Source: Dissulfurispira thermophila (GTDB lineage: Bacteria; Nitrospirota; Thermodesulfovibrionia; Thermodesulfovibrionales; Dissulfurispiraceae). Taken from it: DNA of 64,000 bases. Shown in pieces: positions 53,564-62,431 of this stretch; within the stretch, counting starts at the first letter, position 1, and the number at the start of each line of letters is the position of its first letter. A program made the translations under genes and the position numbers. The stretch covers positions 372,001-436,000 of the forward strand of contig NZ_AP022873.1 of the NCBI RefSeq assembly GCF_014701235.1, given 5' to 3'. The notes under the pieces are model-generated. The model was not told where the DNA came from. It ran no database searches and saw only the letters and a list, made by a program, of their open reading frames with translations.

Positions 53564-54456
53564 AAAAGAGGCTTGTATTAATACTCTCGATATTGGGTAT
53601 CGTATTTATAGGTGTTATTATTGCCATTGTAATGATGTCTTATTTCGGTGGAAAACTGGATAAAGAGAGTAAGGCATATGTTGATAACATTGTTCCTTCT
53701 GTTTTTGGAAGATGGGATGTTTCAAAGATGATGCAGAATGCAAGTCCTGAGTTTCTTGCTACAATAAAGAGCCCACAGGATAGGGCTAGACTTGAGGATT
53801 TATTTAAGGCCTGCTATGAAAGGCTTGGCATGCTGAAACAGTATAACGGTTCTGAAGGAGGTGCAACGGTCTATCACGAAATTGGCAAGGGCAAGACAGT
53901 ATATGCAGACTATACTGCACGAGGGACTTTTGAGAATGGGCAGGCAAAGATTGTAATGAGGATTATTCGAAAGGATAATAAATGGCAGATTTATTCCTTT
54001 AATGTTATATCGCCAGTCTTATTAAACACCGCTTTGCCTAAAAAACAAGCATCACCTGAAACTCCAAAGAAGGAAGATACATCGAAAAAAGCCTCGGATA
54101 TGAAGACAGTGACAGTGGTTGAATATACTGCTATGAAAAGGAGAGACCCATTTATACCTCTTATTGTAAAAGCAGAGGCTAAACCTAAGAGTCTTATACC
54201 TATAGAAAGTTATGATGTCTCTGAATTTAAGCTTATTGCAATATTATGGGATAAGACAAAATACTATGCCGTTATTACTCTGCCTGACGGTAAGTCATAT
54301 ACAATTAGAGAAGGGATTAAGCTGGGTTTGCACGGAGGTAAGGTGTATAAAATAACAAAAGATTCTGTTATCATTAGAGAACATTTGAGAGATTATAAAG
54401 GCGTCCTCAGTCCGAAGGACACTATTTTAAAACTCCGTAGGGAGGAAGAAGGATGA
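53560..54456 (+). CDS. pilP: PilP with an extra N-terminal membrane anchor and NTF2-like domain
   Basis: A 298-residue protein, well above the ~175 of usual PilP lipoproteins. Residues 1-27 are a basic N-terminus plus a membrane helix without a lipobox cysteine. Residues ~35-155 (AYVDNIVPSVFGRWDVSKMMQNASPEFL... KDNKWQIYSFNV) look like an NTF2/DUF4019-type alpha+beta domain. After a K/E/P-rich linker, the PilP domain follows from about 195 (RRDPFIPL; SYDVSEFKLIAILWDKTKYYAVITLPDGKSYTIREGIKLGLHGGKV). Position between pilO and pilQ confirms the role of linking PilNO to the secretin. The added domain is unusual. Confidence 0.88.
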   Translation: MKKRLVLILSILGIVFIGVIIAIVMMSYFGGKLDKESKAYVDNIVPSVFGRWDVSKMMQNASPEFLATIKSPQDRARLEDLFKACYERLGMLKQYNGSEGGATVYHEIGKGKTVYADYTARGTFENGQAKIVMRIIRKDNKWQIYSFNVISPVLLNTALPKKQASPETPKKEDTSKKASDMKTVTVVEYTAMKRRDPFIPLIVKAEAKPKSLIPIESYDVSEFKLIAILWDKTKYYAVITLPDGKSYTIREGIKLGLHGGKVYKITKDSVIIREHLRDYKGVLSPKDTILKLRREEEG

Positions 54457-56591
54457 AAAACACAGGCTACAGGATTAAAAAAAATAAGAAGATCGTTACT
54501 CATTACTTGTTACTCGTTGCTATTTTTTTACTCTTTACTATAGGCTATTCATATGCGGGTAATTATCAGATAACAAATATAGAAGTAATTGACAATGCTG
54601 TAAAAATCAAAGTAGACGGCCCCATAAAATATAAAGTAGCCCGTTCTGCTGACCCATTCAGAGTGATCGTAGATATAGAGGGAGTAAGTACTGGAAGGTT
54701 CAAAGATAAGATTTATTCGAGACAGGCAGGCATAACCGAAATATCATTGACTCAAATAGAGACGCCTGTTGTAACAGCACGATTTGATATCCTTCTGGAG
54801 AATCCTTCTACGATTATTAGGCCTGAAATGCAGGGGGATATACTCATACTTAATGTGGAACCAAAGGTTATTACTGCATCAAGCAATGATAGCCAACAGT
54901 TAAATGCACAAAAGCCAACTTTTGACACTCAAAATCCGACACAAAAGGTAGACAATATTGCAAAAGAGATCGCTGCAGTAATATTTGACAAGACCGATGA
55001 AGGTACTGAACTGGTCATAAAGGGTAACGGGATAATGCCTGAACCGACTGTTTTTGAGCTTGATGGTAAAATTATAGTGGATATTCCTGCCGTGACAATG
55101 AAGGCTTCTTTACCATCCAGCCTGTTATATCCTGTAAAAGACCTTAATTATGAGGCTGAAAATGGAAAGGTAAGGTTTACAGTTGGTATAGATGGGAAAG
55201 TGAATACCGAAGTGTTTGCAATGGAAGACGAAATAATAGTTGATATGCCTTTTAAACAGAAGATGGTAGAGCAGAAGATGAGCAAAGCAGAAGATGAGCA
55301 GAGCAGAAGTCAGTCATCGCATGATGCTCATCGCACAGCATCTGACACACAATTGGTATCGCTGGATTTTCAAGATGCTGATATAGTCCCGATTCTGAGG
55401 CTTCTTGGTGATGTTAGTGGATATAACATTGTTGTTCATCCTGATGTAAAGGGAAAGATTACAATGAAGCTCATGAATGTTCCATGGGAGCAAGCTCTTA
55501 ATATTGTTTTAAAGACATTTAACCTTGAGAAGGTTGTTGAGGGCAATGTCATAAGGATTGCAACATTAAAGGCATTTCAGGAGGAGAAAAAGGCTGTTGC
55601 AGAAACAAGAGAGGTCTTTGGTAAGGCAGAAGATATTACAACAAGAGTATTTACTGTAAATTATTCGAATGTAGAAAAAATCAGAAACTCAATAGAAAAG
55701 GGAAAGCTTTTATCTCCAAGAGGGAGTATTAGTGTTGATACAAGAACGCGTTCATTGATAGTTAAGGATATCCCATCGAATTTAGTTGAGATTCAAAAGC
55801 TGATAAATAATCTCGACAAACAAACCCCGCAGGTGCTTATAGAATCGAGGATAGTGGAGATGAACACTAATTTTTCAAAGAGTCTTGGTGTTGAATGGGG
55901 ATCTCAATACCGTCCGAGAATGGGTGATGATAATACTACTCTCAGTGGAGGACTCGGTACCACTGTAACTGGTGGACAAAGTACAGGAGTTGGACTTGTT
56001 AATCTGCCTGCTACTACTACAAAGATTGTCTCTCCGACAAGCGCTATAACGCTCGGGTATTTAAATGCAGCGCAAACATTTGGCCTAGATCTGAGATTGT
56101 CTGCAATCGAGGCTGTTGGTAAGGCAAAACTGCTTTCAACACCAAAGATCATGACCCTTGAAAATGAACAGGCTATCATAAGACATGGCAAGAGAATACC
56201 TGTTACCACCCCAGGTACAACACAGGGGACATATACAACAACTTATATAGATGCAAATCTAAAGATTACCGTAACTCCTCAGGTGGCACCTGACAGCACA
56301 ATTTTAATGAAAATAGAAGTAAATAAAGATGAACCTGATTTTGCAAACAAGGATACCCTTGGTAATCCAGCTATAGATACGAGGTCAGTATCAACACAGG
56401 TTCTTGTGAAAGATGGAGAAACAGTTGTTATAGGTGGCATATTAAAGAGTTCAGAATCAAATAGTGATTCAGGGGTGCCTGGACTTTCAAAAATTCCTTT
56501 GCTTGGCTGGCTTTTCAAGAAAGAGACAAAGGAGACAAGCTCTGAAGAGTTGCTTATTTTTATAACGCCAAAAATTGTAAAACAGCAATAG
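54453..56591 (+). CDS. pilQ: Type IV pilus secretin PilQ
   Basis: A 712-residue outer-membrane secretin. The signal peptide lies in the first ~35 residues, partly encoded by a TTACTCATTACTTGTTACTC tract. Two AMIN domains (about 36-135 and 172-270) bind peptidoglycan. The STN/N0 domain begins at LVSLDFQDADIVPILRLLGDVSGYNIVVHPDVKG, N1 at TTRVFTVNYSNVEKI, and the secretin core at PQVLIESRIVEMNTNFSKSLGVEWG, ending in VPGLSKIPLLGWLFKKETKETSSEELLIFITPKIV. The linker after AMIN2 (EQKMSKAEDEQSRSQSS) is again repeat-derived. Confidence 0.96.
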   Translation: MKNTGYRIKKNKKIVTHYLLLVAIFLLFTIGYSYAGNYQITNIEVIDNAVKIKVDGPIKYKVARSADPFRVIVDIEGVSTGRFKDKIYSRQAGITEISLTQIETPVVTARFDILLENPSTIIRPEMQGDILILNVEPKVITASSNDSQQLNAQKPTFDTQNPTQKVDNIAKEIAAVIFDKTDEGTELVIKGNGIMPEPTVFELDGKIIVDIPAVTMKASLPSSLLYPVKDLNYEAENGKVRFTVGIDGKVNTEVFAMEDEIIVDMPFKQKMVEQKMSKAEDEQSRSQSSHDAHRTASDTQLVSLDFQDADIVPILRLLGDVSGYNIVVHPDVKGKITMKLMNVPWEQALNIVLKTFNLEKVVEGNVIRIATLKAFQEEKKAVAETREVFGKAEDITTRVFTVNYSNVEKIRNSIEKGKLLSPRGSISVDTRTRSLIVKDIPSNLVEIQKLINNLDKQTPQVLIESRIVEMNTNFSKSLGVEWGSQYRPRMGDDNTTLSGGLGTTVTGGQSTGVGLVNLPATTTKIVSPTSAITLGYLNAAQTFGLDLRLSAIEAVGKAKLLSTPKIMTLENEQAIIRHGKRIPVTTPGTTQGTYTTTYIDANLKITVTPQVAPDSTILMKIEVNKDEPDFANKDTLGNPAIDTRSVSTQVLVKDGETVVIGGILKSSESNSDSGVPGLSKIPLLGWLFKKETKETSSEELLIFITPKIVKQQ

Positions 56592-56602
56592 ACTGATTGT
56601 TT

Positions 56603-56857
56603 TCAAGTTTTCCAGATATTGTGTTCGTCTATCAGCTTTATGCCTGTATAATAGCAGCAGAGTTCATTATTCAGGTCATTAATGAATGAACGTTCGTCCC
56701 CATCCTGAAAGGCAATCCTTACAAAACAAAATCCACCTGGCAAGTCGGAGTGTTTTTCTTCAACAACCTCTCCGATGCCCCATGAAAAATATTTCAAATG
56801 CCTTACCTTATCTCCGACCTTTAGATACAATCTCTTCATATAAATATTATAACGCAC
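56603..56857 (-). CDS. DUF3553-like small protein
   Basis: An 84-residue protein, or 78 if ATG at 56839 is used, which I favour because a TATAAT-like box overlaps the longer start. The core LKVGDKVRHLKYFSWGIGEVVEEKHSDLPGGFCFVRIAFQDGDERSF is an SH3-like GDxVxHxxxGxGxV pattern as in DUF3553 and the CarD/TRCF interaction domain. Function is unknown. It is convergent with pilQ (11-bp gap) and directly behind the tonB-like gene. Confidence 0.65.
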   Translation of the reverse strand: MRYNIYMKRLYLKVGDKVRHLKYFSWGIGEVVEEKHSDLPGGFCFVRIAFQDGDERSFINDLNNELCCYYTGIKLIDEHNIWKT

Positions 56858-57676
56858 TCATCTGATATAAACACCATACAAGGAATAAACAAAGTGCCCT
56901 GTAATGGTGAGGCCATCTTTCCCCCATTCATCAGGAAGAGGCCAGTAAGGTTCAGCGTCTTTCAATGCCTTAATTGCTGCATCATCAAGACTTTTGTGAC
57001 CTGATGTCCTGACTAATTCAACAGCACCTAACTTTCCATTTTTTTTAATGGTGAATTTTACATATAGGTCTCCATATATACCTTTTTCTGCTGCATCAGG
57101 AGGGTATCTCCATATCCCTTCTATCTTTTCTTTTAATCTCTGCATATAGCCATAATACTTAAACTCATGTGTATCAAATGTAATTCCATTATCTGTCTTT
57201 ACTTCTTCTTTTTCTTTTTGGGCGAGTTTGCCTATAATATCCCTATCAAAAAATTTTTCTTTAAAGGTTTTTGGTTTTTCAGACGTGCCTTGTTTGTTTC
57301 CACTGGGGGCAGGGAGTTCGCTTCTTCCCTCTTTGCCTGTAATATCTCTTGATGGTATACTGCTCACCGCAGAGTCTGCATCTGAAGTCCCTTTTGGTGA
57401 TTTTTGCTCTGATCTTCGTCCAGATGGAGCAGCAGATATATCTTTAGGTGGTGGGATGTCTTTAGGTAATTTAGGCATTCTGAAAGTTTTTTCTTTTTTA
57501 GGTATATTTGGAGTTTTTGGTGGTATTGAAGTTTTATCTTGCCGGAGTTCGTCAGGTGTAATAATTCTGGCAAAAAAAGGAGACGTTTCCTTTTCCTTTT
57601 GTTCTTTAACTAAGAAAAAGGTTAATAGCAAAACTAAAACATGAAGTATGATCGAATAAATTAAAGATTTCTTCAA
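56858..57676 (-). CDS. TonB-family energy transducer
   Basis: A 272-residue protein. An N-terminal membrane helix (about 5-22, SLIYSIILHVLVLLLTFFLV) is followed by a long Pro/Lys-rich periplasmic spacer (about 45-145) and a C-terminal TonB domain (YYGYMQRLKEKIEGIWRYPPDAAEKGIYGDLYVKFTIKKNGKLGAVELVRTSGHKSLDDAAIKAL). It would couple the proton-motive force to outer-membrane receptors. No exbBD or receptor genes are in the window. Confidence 0.9.
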   Translation of the reverse strand: MKKSLIYSIILHVLVLLLTFFLVKEQKEKETSPFFARIITPDELRQDKTSIPPKTPNIPKKEKTFRMPKLPKDIPPPKDISAAPSGRRSEQKSPKGTSDADSAVSSIPSRDITGKEGRSELPAPSGNKQGTSEKPKTFKEKFFDRDIIGKLAQKEKEEVKTDNGITFDTHEFKYYGYMQRLKEKIEGIWRYPPDAAEKGIYGDLYVKFTIKKNGKLGAVELVRTSGHKSLDDAAIKALKDAEPYWPLPDEWGKDGLTITGHFVYSLYGVYIR

Positions 57677-57723
57677 GGTATTTTTATTTTACCTCAAATA
57701 GCATAATTAAATCAGATGGCTTG

Positions 57724-58851
57724 TCAGACTTTTAAGAAGTGTTTAAAAAACTTTAGATAAGAAATAAAAGCACTGCTCCCTGTCTCTTTTTTTAACCATA
57801 ATCTCATTGCAATTTCCTGAACCTCGGGTTTTTTATGGAGTGCAATAAATTTTTCTATATGGGCATCATCTCCAAATAAGTAATTCCTTATTTTACTCAT
57901 CAGTAGAAATCTATTTCTGAATTTGCTATTCCAGAGTTTTTTATAAACAGACGGTTTGCCTTCAGTAATTGCCTGTGCAGCAAATTCCCCTGATTTCATT
58001 GCATAGTAGATGCCTTCATATGTTACTGGCATTACTGTGCCTGCAGCATCTCCTGCAAAGAGGATATTATTGATATTAAAGATGGTGCCGTTCCATGATG
58101 GTATCTTAAATGCTCGCGGTTTATTTATAAAATTCTGGTCAGCAAAATCTTTTAATGGTATGCCAAATCTTCTTTTGATAAATGAATTCAGAAGATGTGA
58201 GAGATCTTTTGAGCTTACACATCCTGTCCCAATAGATGAATAGCCGTCTGATGGGAATACCCAGGAATAAAACTGTGATGCATGGCTTGAGCCAAACCAG
58301 AATTCACAAGCATCGAGATTATCAGATGTTATATGTGCGCTTATAGTAGAAAGGCAATCAGGTTTGTTGCATTTCATGCTTAAACCAGTTCTGAAAGTTA
58401 TTCCATCTGATGCTATCACATAGTCTGACTTTATTTTAATTTCATCTTTAGATGATTTTTTTCTTGCTATTGATATGATTTTTCCTCTAAATTCTTCAAA
58501 TCTTAAAAACTCTGCCTCTATTAATATTGCACCACTTTTTTTAGCAAGTTCTCGTAATTTTGCATCGAATGTTCCCCTGCCTGTAATGCAGAGATACCCG
58601 CCTTTTAACTCGACCTTTATTTCTTCTCCTTTCGGAGATATGATGTGTATTTTTTTTATCTTTTTTTTGACTATTTCCTCAGGGATATTTAATTCGTGAA
58701 AGGCTGTGGATGGGATACCACCTCCGCATGGCTTTACATAAGACATATCTCTTTCTAAAAGCACGGTGTCTATACCGCTGTCAGATAAAAAGCGTGCGGC
58801 TGTTGAACCTGCAGGGCCACCACCTATAATAAGGACTTGCGTTCTGATCAT
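57724..58851 (-). CDS. Geranylgeranyl reductase family FAD-dependent oxidoreductase
   Basis: A 375-residue flavoprotein. The N-terminal FAD loop is VLIIGGGPAGSTAARFLSDSGIDTVLLERD, with PCGGGIPSTAF as the catalytic-loop cysteine region typical of the family, and NILFAGDAAGTVMPVTYEGIYYAMKSGEFAA as the second FAD motif. Members reduce isoprenoid chains of quinones, lipids or chlorophyll; the substrate here is unknown. It is transcribed leftward on its own between tonB and uspA. Confidence 0.9.
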   Translation of the reverse strand: MIRTQVLIIGGGPAGSTAARFLSDSGIDTVLLERDMSYVKPCGGGIPSTAFHELNIPEEIVKKKIKKIHIISPKGEEIKVELKGGYLCITGRGTFDAKLRELAKKSGAILIEAEFLRFEEFRGKIISIARKKSSKDEIKIKSDYVIASDGITFRTGLSMKCNKPDCLSTISAHITSDNLDACEFWFGSSHASQFYSWVFPSDGYSSIGTGCVSSKDLSHLLNSFIKRRFGIPLKDFADQNFINKPRAFKIPSWNGTIFNINNILFAGDAAGTVMPVTYEGIYYAMKSGEFAAQAITEGKPSVYKKLWNSKFRNRFLLMSKIRNYLFGDDAHIEKFIALHKKPEVQEIAMRLWLKKETGSSAFISYLKFFKHFLKV

Positions 58852-58894
58852 CTAATCATAGGGAGAAACAATTTAACTCATATTGCGAAAGTAC

Positions 58895-58936
58895 CAAAGT
58901 GTCAGAGTCTTTGAGCTTTGATACCCTGACACTCTG
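58895..58936. terminator. Hairpin between uspA and the flavoprotein gene
   Basis: CAAAGTGTCAGAGT (58895-58908) and ACCCTGACACTCTG (58923-58936) pair at 12 of 14 positions. The words GTGTCA and TTTGACAC match the terminal repeats of the dispersed element at 13501. It may be an element remnant acting as a terminator. Confidence 0.5.
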
Positions 58937-58964
58937 ATGTTTTGACACTCTTTTAACCTCAACC

Positions 58965-59417
58965 TTAACCTTTTTGTTTTGGTTCTCTTACTGTCAGTAC
59001 AGGGCATGATGCGTTTCTTACCACTCTTTCTGCAGTGCTTCCAAATAAAACCCTGTCAAGACCTTTTCTGCCGTGAGTTCCAATAACAATGAGGTCAATG
59101 TTTTTTTCGCTGGCAAACTTTAGTATCTCCTCATATGGTATTCCCCTGATAACAGTGTATTCAACATCTTTTATATCCATTCTTTTATCTACGCCAAATT
59201 TTTCAAGCTCTTTTCTGGCGCTTGCATCGAGTTCTTTATACATCTCATCAACAGAGATGTGTGGCACATAGAGTCCTGATGCTGTTGCTATATCATATAT
59301 AACATGCAGCATGTAGAGTTTTGCTCCGTAGCTTTTTGCCAGATCTACGGCATAGGGTAAGGCATTTAATGCCCCTTCTGAAAAGTCTGTTGGAAAAAGA
59401 ATCTTTTTGATCTCCAT
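58965..59417 (-). CDS. Universal stress protein UspA family
   Basis: A 150-residue single Usp domain: KKILFPTDFSEGALNALPYAVDLAKSYG and the ATP-binding GTHGRKGLDRVLFGSTAERVVRNASCPVL (G-x2-G-x9-GS). I place the start at ATG 59417, whose ribosome site AAGGAGG lies within the last codons of galT; a longer frame to 59450 is less likely. It is the second gene of a galT-uspA unit. Confidence 0.92.
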   Translation of the reverse strand: MEIKKILFPTDFSEGALNALPYAVDLAKSYGAKLYMLHVIYDIATASGLYVPHISVDEMYKELDASARKELEKFGVDKRMDIKDVEYTVIRGIPYEEILKFASEKNIDLIVIGTHGRKGLDRVLFGSTAERVVRNASCPVLTVREPKQKG

Positions 59418-59421
59418 GATG

Positions 59422-60447
59422 CTAAACCTCCTTAATGTATTTAGCTGCATCCTCGGGGGATGTGGTTAGTATGTAAAATTCTGCATCCCATTCGAATCCA
59501 CTCTTTGTTACGAGATATGGTGTTATTTCCATATGCCAATGGAAATCTTCTCCCAGCGTATGCCAGTGGTCTTTTCTCGGCATCCTGTTTGGTGCTGTGT
59601 GAAGCACATAATTGTAAGAAGGATTTTTAAAGAGCGTCCTCATCTTTTTCATTGTTGTCATCAGCACCAGGCTTAAGTCTTTCACCTCTTCTTCAGATAT
59701 ATCTTGAAAGGCACAGTTATGTCTTTTGGGCATTATCCAGTATTCGAACGGGAATCTTGGTGCATATGGAATGAATGCAATAAAATGATCTGTCTCCATA
59801 ATTATTCTTTCACCTGTTCTTATCTCCTCATTCAGTATATCACAGAATATGCAACGTTCTTTATAATAGAAATATGCCTTTGCCCCATCGAGCTCCCCCT
59901 TAATACCCTTTGGTATCACAGGCGTTGCAATAACCTGTGAATGTGGGTGATGGAACAATTCACCTGCTGTCTTGCCGCAGTCTTTATAAATGAGTGTATA
60001 TCGTAGCCTTGGATCCTTTTCAAGTTCTGATAAGCGATTTTTATAAGTTGTTATTACTTTAATCATCTGTGATATTCCCATGTCTTCAGGAGGGGTGTTA
60101 TGTGAAGGAGACTCTATAATTATTTCATTGGCACCTATGCTGTTCATTTTGTCATACATTCCATTTCCCTTTCTTCCAAGGTCTCCTTCTATTTGAAATA
60201 CAGGATTTATTTTTGGAATAACCCTTGTATGCCAGTTGGATGCATTTGGAGGAGTGCCTATCTCTCTTATCGCAAATATTTCTGGCGGTGTTTTATCTTC
60301 ACTTCCCTGACACAATATGCAGTCGTTATTTTCTGCATCATACATAACATGTTCAATATTTTTTTCAAGATAAAATGTAGGAGGCATTGAGTCTTTAAGT
60401 ACAGCCACCCATCTGCTGAGTATTGGATCTTTTCTTAGTTCATGCAT
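59422..60447 (-). CDS. galT: Galactose-1-phosphate uridylyltransferase family protein
   Basis: A 341-residue HIT-superfamily nucleotidyltransferase. Motifs: N-terminal HELRKDPILSRWVAVLKD, zinc cysteines in CILCQGSEDKTPPEIFAIRE, and the active-site HHPHSQVIATPVIP whose second histidine (HPHxQ) forms the uridylyl intermediate. The second HIT domain contains CIFCDILNEE and HWHMEITPYL. Homologues in bacteria without a Leloir pathway can act on other sugar phosphates, and no other gal genes are nearby, so the substrate is open. Confidence 0.88.
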   Translation of the reverse strand: MHELRKDPILSRWVAVLKDSMPPTFYLEKNIEHVMYDAENNDCILCQGSEDKTPPEIFAIREIGTPPNASNWHTRVIPKINPVFQIEGDLGRKGNGMYDKMNSIGANEIIIESPSHNTPPEDMGISQMIKVITTYKNRLSELEKDPRLRYTLIYKDCGKTAGELFHHPHSQVIATPVIPKGIKGELDGAKAYFYYKERCIFCDILNEEIRTGERIIMETDHFIAFIPYAPRFPFEYWIMPKRHNCAFQDISEEEVKDLSLVLMTTMKKMRTLFKNPSYNYVLHTAPNRMPRKDHWHTLGEDFHWHMEITPYLVTKSGFEWDAEFYILTTSPEDAAKYIKEV

Positions 60448-60460
60448 ATCTGCTCCTTAA

Positions 60461-60552
60461 TACCTAAATTGAGTGATTCTAATCTAAAAATATATGTCAG
60501 GTGCTGCGAAAAAGACAGGCTAAGTACAGAGAGCAGTGCCTGACATATATAA
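60461..60552. repeat. REP-like hairpin repeat, copy A
   Basis: Left arm 60490-60507 (ATATATGTCAGGTGCTGC) pairs with 60533-60550 at 16 of 18 positions. The element, including its left flank TACCTAAAxTGAGTGxTTCT, recurs at 62331-62412. On the minus strand it encodes the last eight residues (MSGTALCT) and stop of CoaX. Confidence 0.85.
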
Positions 60553-61326
60553 ATAAATCAATCTTAGTCCCTCAAAGGTTAAGTTGGGAACCATGCTGTG
60601 ACCTTTTTTAATTAAAGGAGACACGAGTTTCGCATATCCACCTGTCAGGATTAATTTTAACCTAAAACCGAGTTCTTTCTCTACACCTTTTATCAGCGCC
60701 TCGATTGCACCGGCAGTGCCATTTATGATTCCTGAGTTTATTGATGATGTAGTGTCTTTCCCAAGCACTGCATTAGGTGTTTTTATGGGAGCATGGGGCA
60801 ATTTTGCAGTCCATGTATGAAGGGAGCGATGCATTAGATTTATTCCAGGCATTATAGCTCCTCCAAGGAATACAGGATGTTTGCAAGGCTTTTTGATGCT
60901 GACAATGGTTATGGTAGTAGCTGTCCCCATATCTACAACTGCAACAGGCCTCTTATAATAATAAAAACCTGCAATGGCATTCGCGATCCTGTCTGCACCT
61001 ATCTTTTCGGGTGTTTTAACATCAAATGTGAGACCACAATCTATTTTATGATTTACCAATATTGGTTTTTTTCTACATATATCTTTTACTGCCTCAACAA
61101 TTGGTACATTTATGGATGGGACAACAGATGAGATTATTGTATCAAAATCTTTGCTCTTTGTTCTTTGCCCTATAATCTCAGCAATTATTTCTTTATAGAT
61201 TTTTGCTGACAGTGCTGGGTGAGTTGAAATTCTTTTTATAAACATTTTTTTGTTTTTTTTGGGATTTTGAAATATACAAAATCCGATTGTAGAATTACCA
61301 ATATCAATAGCCAAAAGAGGGATCAT
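60520..61326 (-). CDS. coaX: Type III pantothenate kinase CoaX
   Basis: A 268-residue ASKHA-fold kinase, first step of coenzyme A synthesis. LLAIDIGNSTIGFCIF carries the catalytic aspartate; DTIISSVVPSIN, GADRIANAIAGF and VVDMGTATTITIV are the diagnostic type III motifs, with GGAIMPGINLMHRSL. The last residues MSGTALCT are encoded by a REP-like hairpin and are probably not native. It overlaps birA by 4 bases (ATGA), the common birA-coaX pair. Confidence 0.95.
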   Translation of the reverse strand: MIPLLAIDIGNSTIGFCIFQNPKKNKKMFIKRISTHPALSAKIYKEIIAEIIGQRTKSKDFDTIISSVVPSINVPIVEAVKDICRKKPILVNHKIDCGLTFDVKTPEKIGADRIANAIAGFYYYKRPVAVVDMGTATTITIVSIKKPCKHPVFLGGAIMPGINLMHRSLHTWTAKLPHAPIKTPNAVLGKDTTSSINSGIINGTAGAIEALIKGVEKELGFRLKLILTGGYAKLVSPLIKKGHSMVPNLTFEGLRLIYLYMSGTALCT

Positions 61327-62315
61327 CTTAGTATTGTCACATCTCCTGCACTTATTTTTTTTGTTGTGTTGTCAGAAAGCCTTAATATTAGCATACCTTC
61401 TTCATCTATAGTTTCTGCAATCCCAGTGAAGGTATTTGCTCCAACAGTCACTTTTACTACACGGCCTATGGTTGATGACAGCTTTAACCACTCTTTAATT
61501 ATAGCTTTTCTCCTGTTTTGAAGGAATATGCTGTACCATCTATCCAGTTCCTTTATTATTTCAGCAGTAACAATAGATCTTGAAAACGCAGCAATGTCCT
61601 GTTCTATTTTGATAGATGTGGCAGTTGTCCTGATTTCATCAGGGATGTCGTTAATATCGAGATTTATATTTATTCCAATCCCTATGACCGCATGAAATAT
61701 CCTGTCCATATCAGCCTTTATTTCTGTTAATATACCACCCAGTTTTTTGTTGCATGTCATGATATCGTTTGGCCATTTTATGGAGACATGTAGTGATGAA
61801 ACCTGTTTTATTGCAGACGCGCAGGCAACAGCGGACATGAGAGTGAGTAATGATGCATCCTTTGGTGGTATAGCAGGCTTCAAGACAACGCTCATATAAA
61901 GATTTTTCCCGTGTGGTGATAACCACTTTCTGCCGAGTCTTCCCTTACCACCTGTTTGTGCATCAGCTATAATGACAGTTCCTTCAGGGCAACCCGTATC
62001 TGCAAGCTTCATAGCATATGTGTTAGTTGACTCAATAGTATCAAAGAATATTATGTCTTTCCCGATTATATTAGATTGCCCCAAAATTGCACTTTTTATT
62101 TCTTCAATGGATAGGTCTGGAGATTTTAGTAATTTATATCCCTTCCGAGTCGATGCATCTATTATGTAGCCTGTGTTTCTTAGAAAGTTAATTCTCTTCC
62201 ATACAGCAGTTCGTGTAATCTTTAGAGTATTTGCTATCTCTGCACCTGAGATAAAATCTTCTTTTTTCTTTAGAAGTTTTATTATTTCCTCATTATTGTT
62301 CATAAACAATACCAT
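61323..62315 (-). CDS. birA: Biotin-protein ligase / biotin operon repressor BirA
   Basis: A 330-residue bifunctional protein. An N-terminal winged helix (KKKEDFISGAEIANTLKITRTAVWKRINFLR) should bind DNA; the ligase core has GGKGRLGRKWLSPHGKNLYMSVVL and KWPNDI, and a C-terminal SH3-like domain. It attaches biotin to the PycB carrier lysine encoded in this window and may regulate biotin synthesis genes. The start at 62315 (ATG) gives the longest N-terminus; a second ATG lies four codons in. Confidence 0.95.
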   Translation of the reverse strand: MVLFMNNNEEIIKLLKKKEDFISGAEIANTLKITRTAVWKRINFLRNTGYIIDASTRKGYKLLKSPDLSIEEIKSAILGQSNIIGKDIIFFDTIESTNTYAMKLADTGCPEGTVIIADAQTGGKGRLGRKWLSPHGKNLYMSVVLKPAIPPKDASLLTLMSAVACASAIKQVSSLHVSIKWPNDIMTCNKKLGGILTEIKADMDRIFHAVIGIGININLDINDIPDEIRTTATSIKIEQDIAAFSRSIVTAEIIKELDRWYSIFLQNRRKAIIKEWLKLSSTIGRVVKVTVGANTFTGIAETIDEEGMLILRLSDNTTKKISAGDVTILR

Positions 62316-62330
62316 TGACCTATTGGGTTA

Positions 62331-62412
62331 TACCTAAAGTGAGTGCTTCTGTTTTAGAAATATATGTCTGGTGCGGCGAAAAGGGAGTGCCTTTGAGCCG
62401 TGCCTGACATAT
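62331..62412. repeat. REP-like hairpin repeat, copy B
   Basis: Left arm 62362-62377 and right arm 62397-62412. Compared with copy A, one stem pair changed from T-A (60505/60535) to G-C (62375/62399), a compensatory change. It lies between birA and nth. Confidence 0.85.
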
Positions 62413-62431
62413 GTAGGATGCATAGTTTGAA

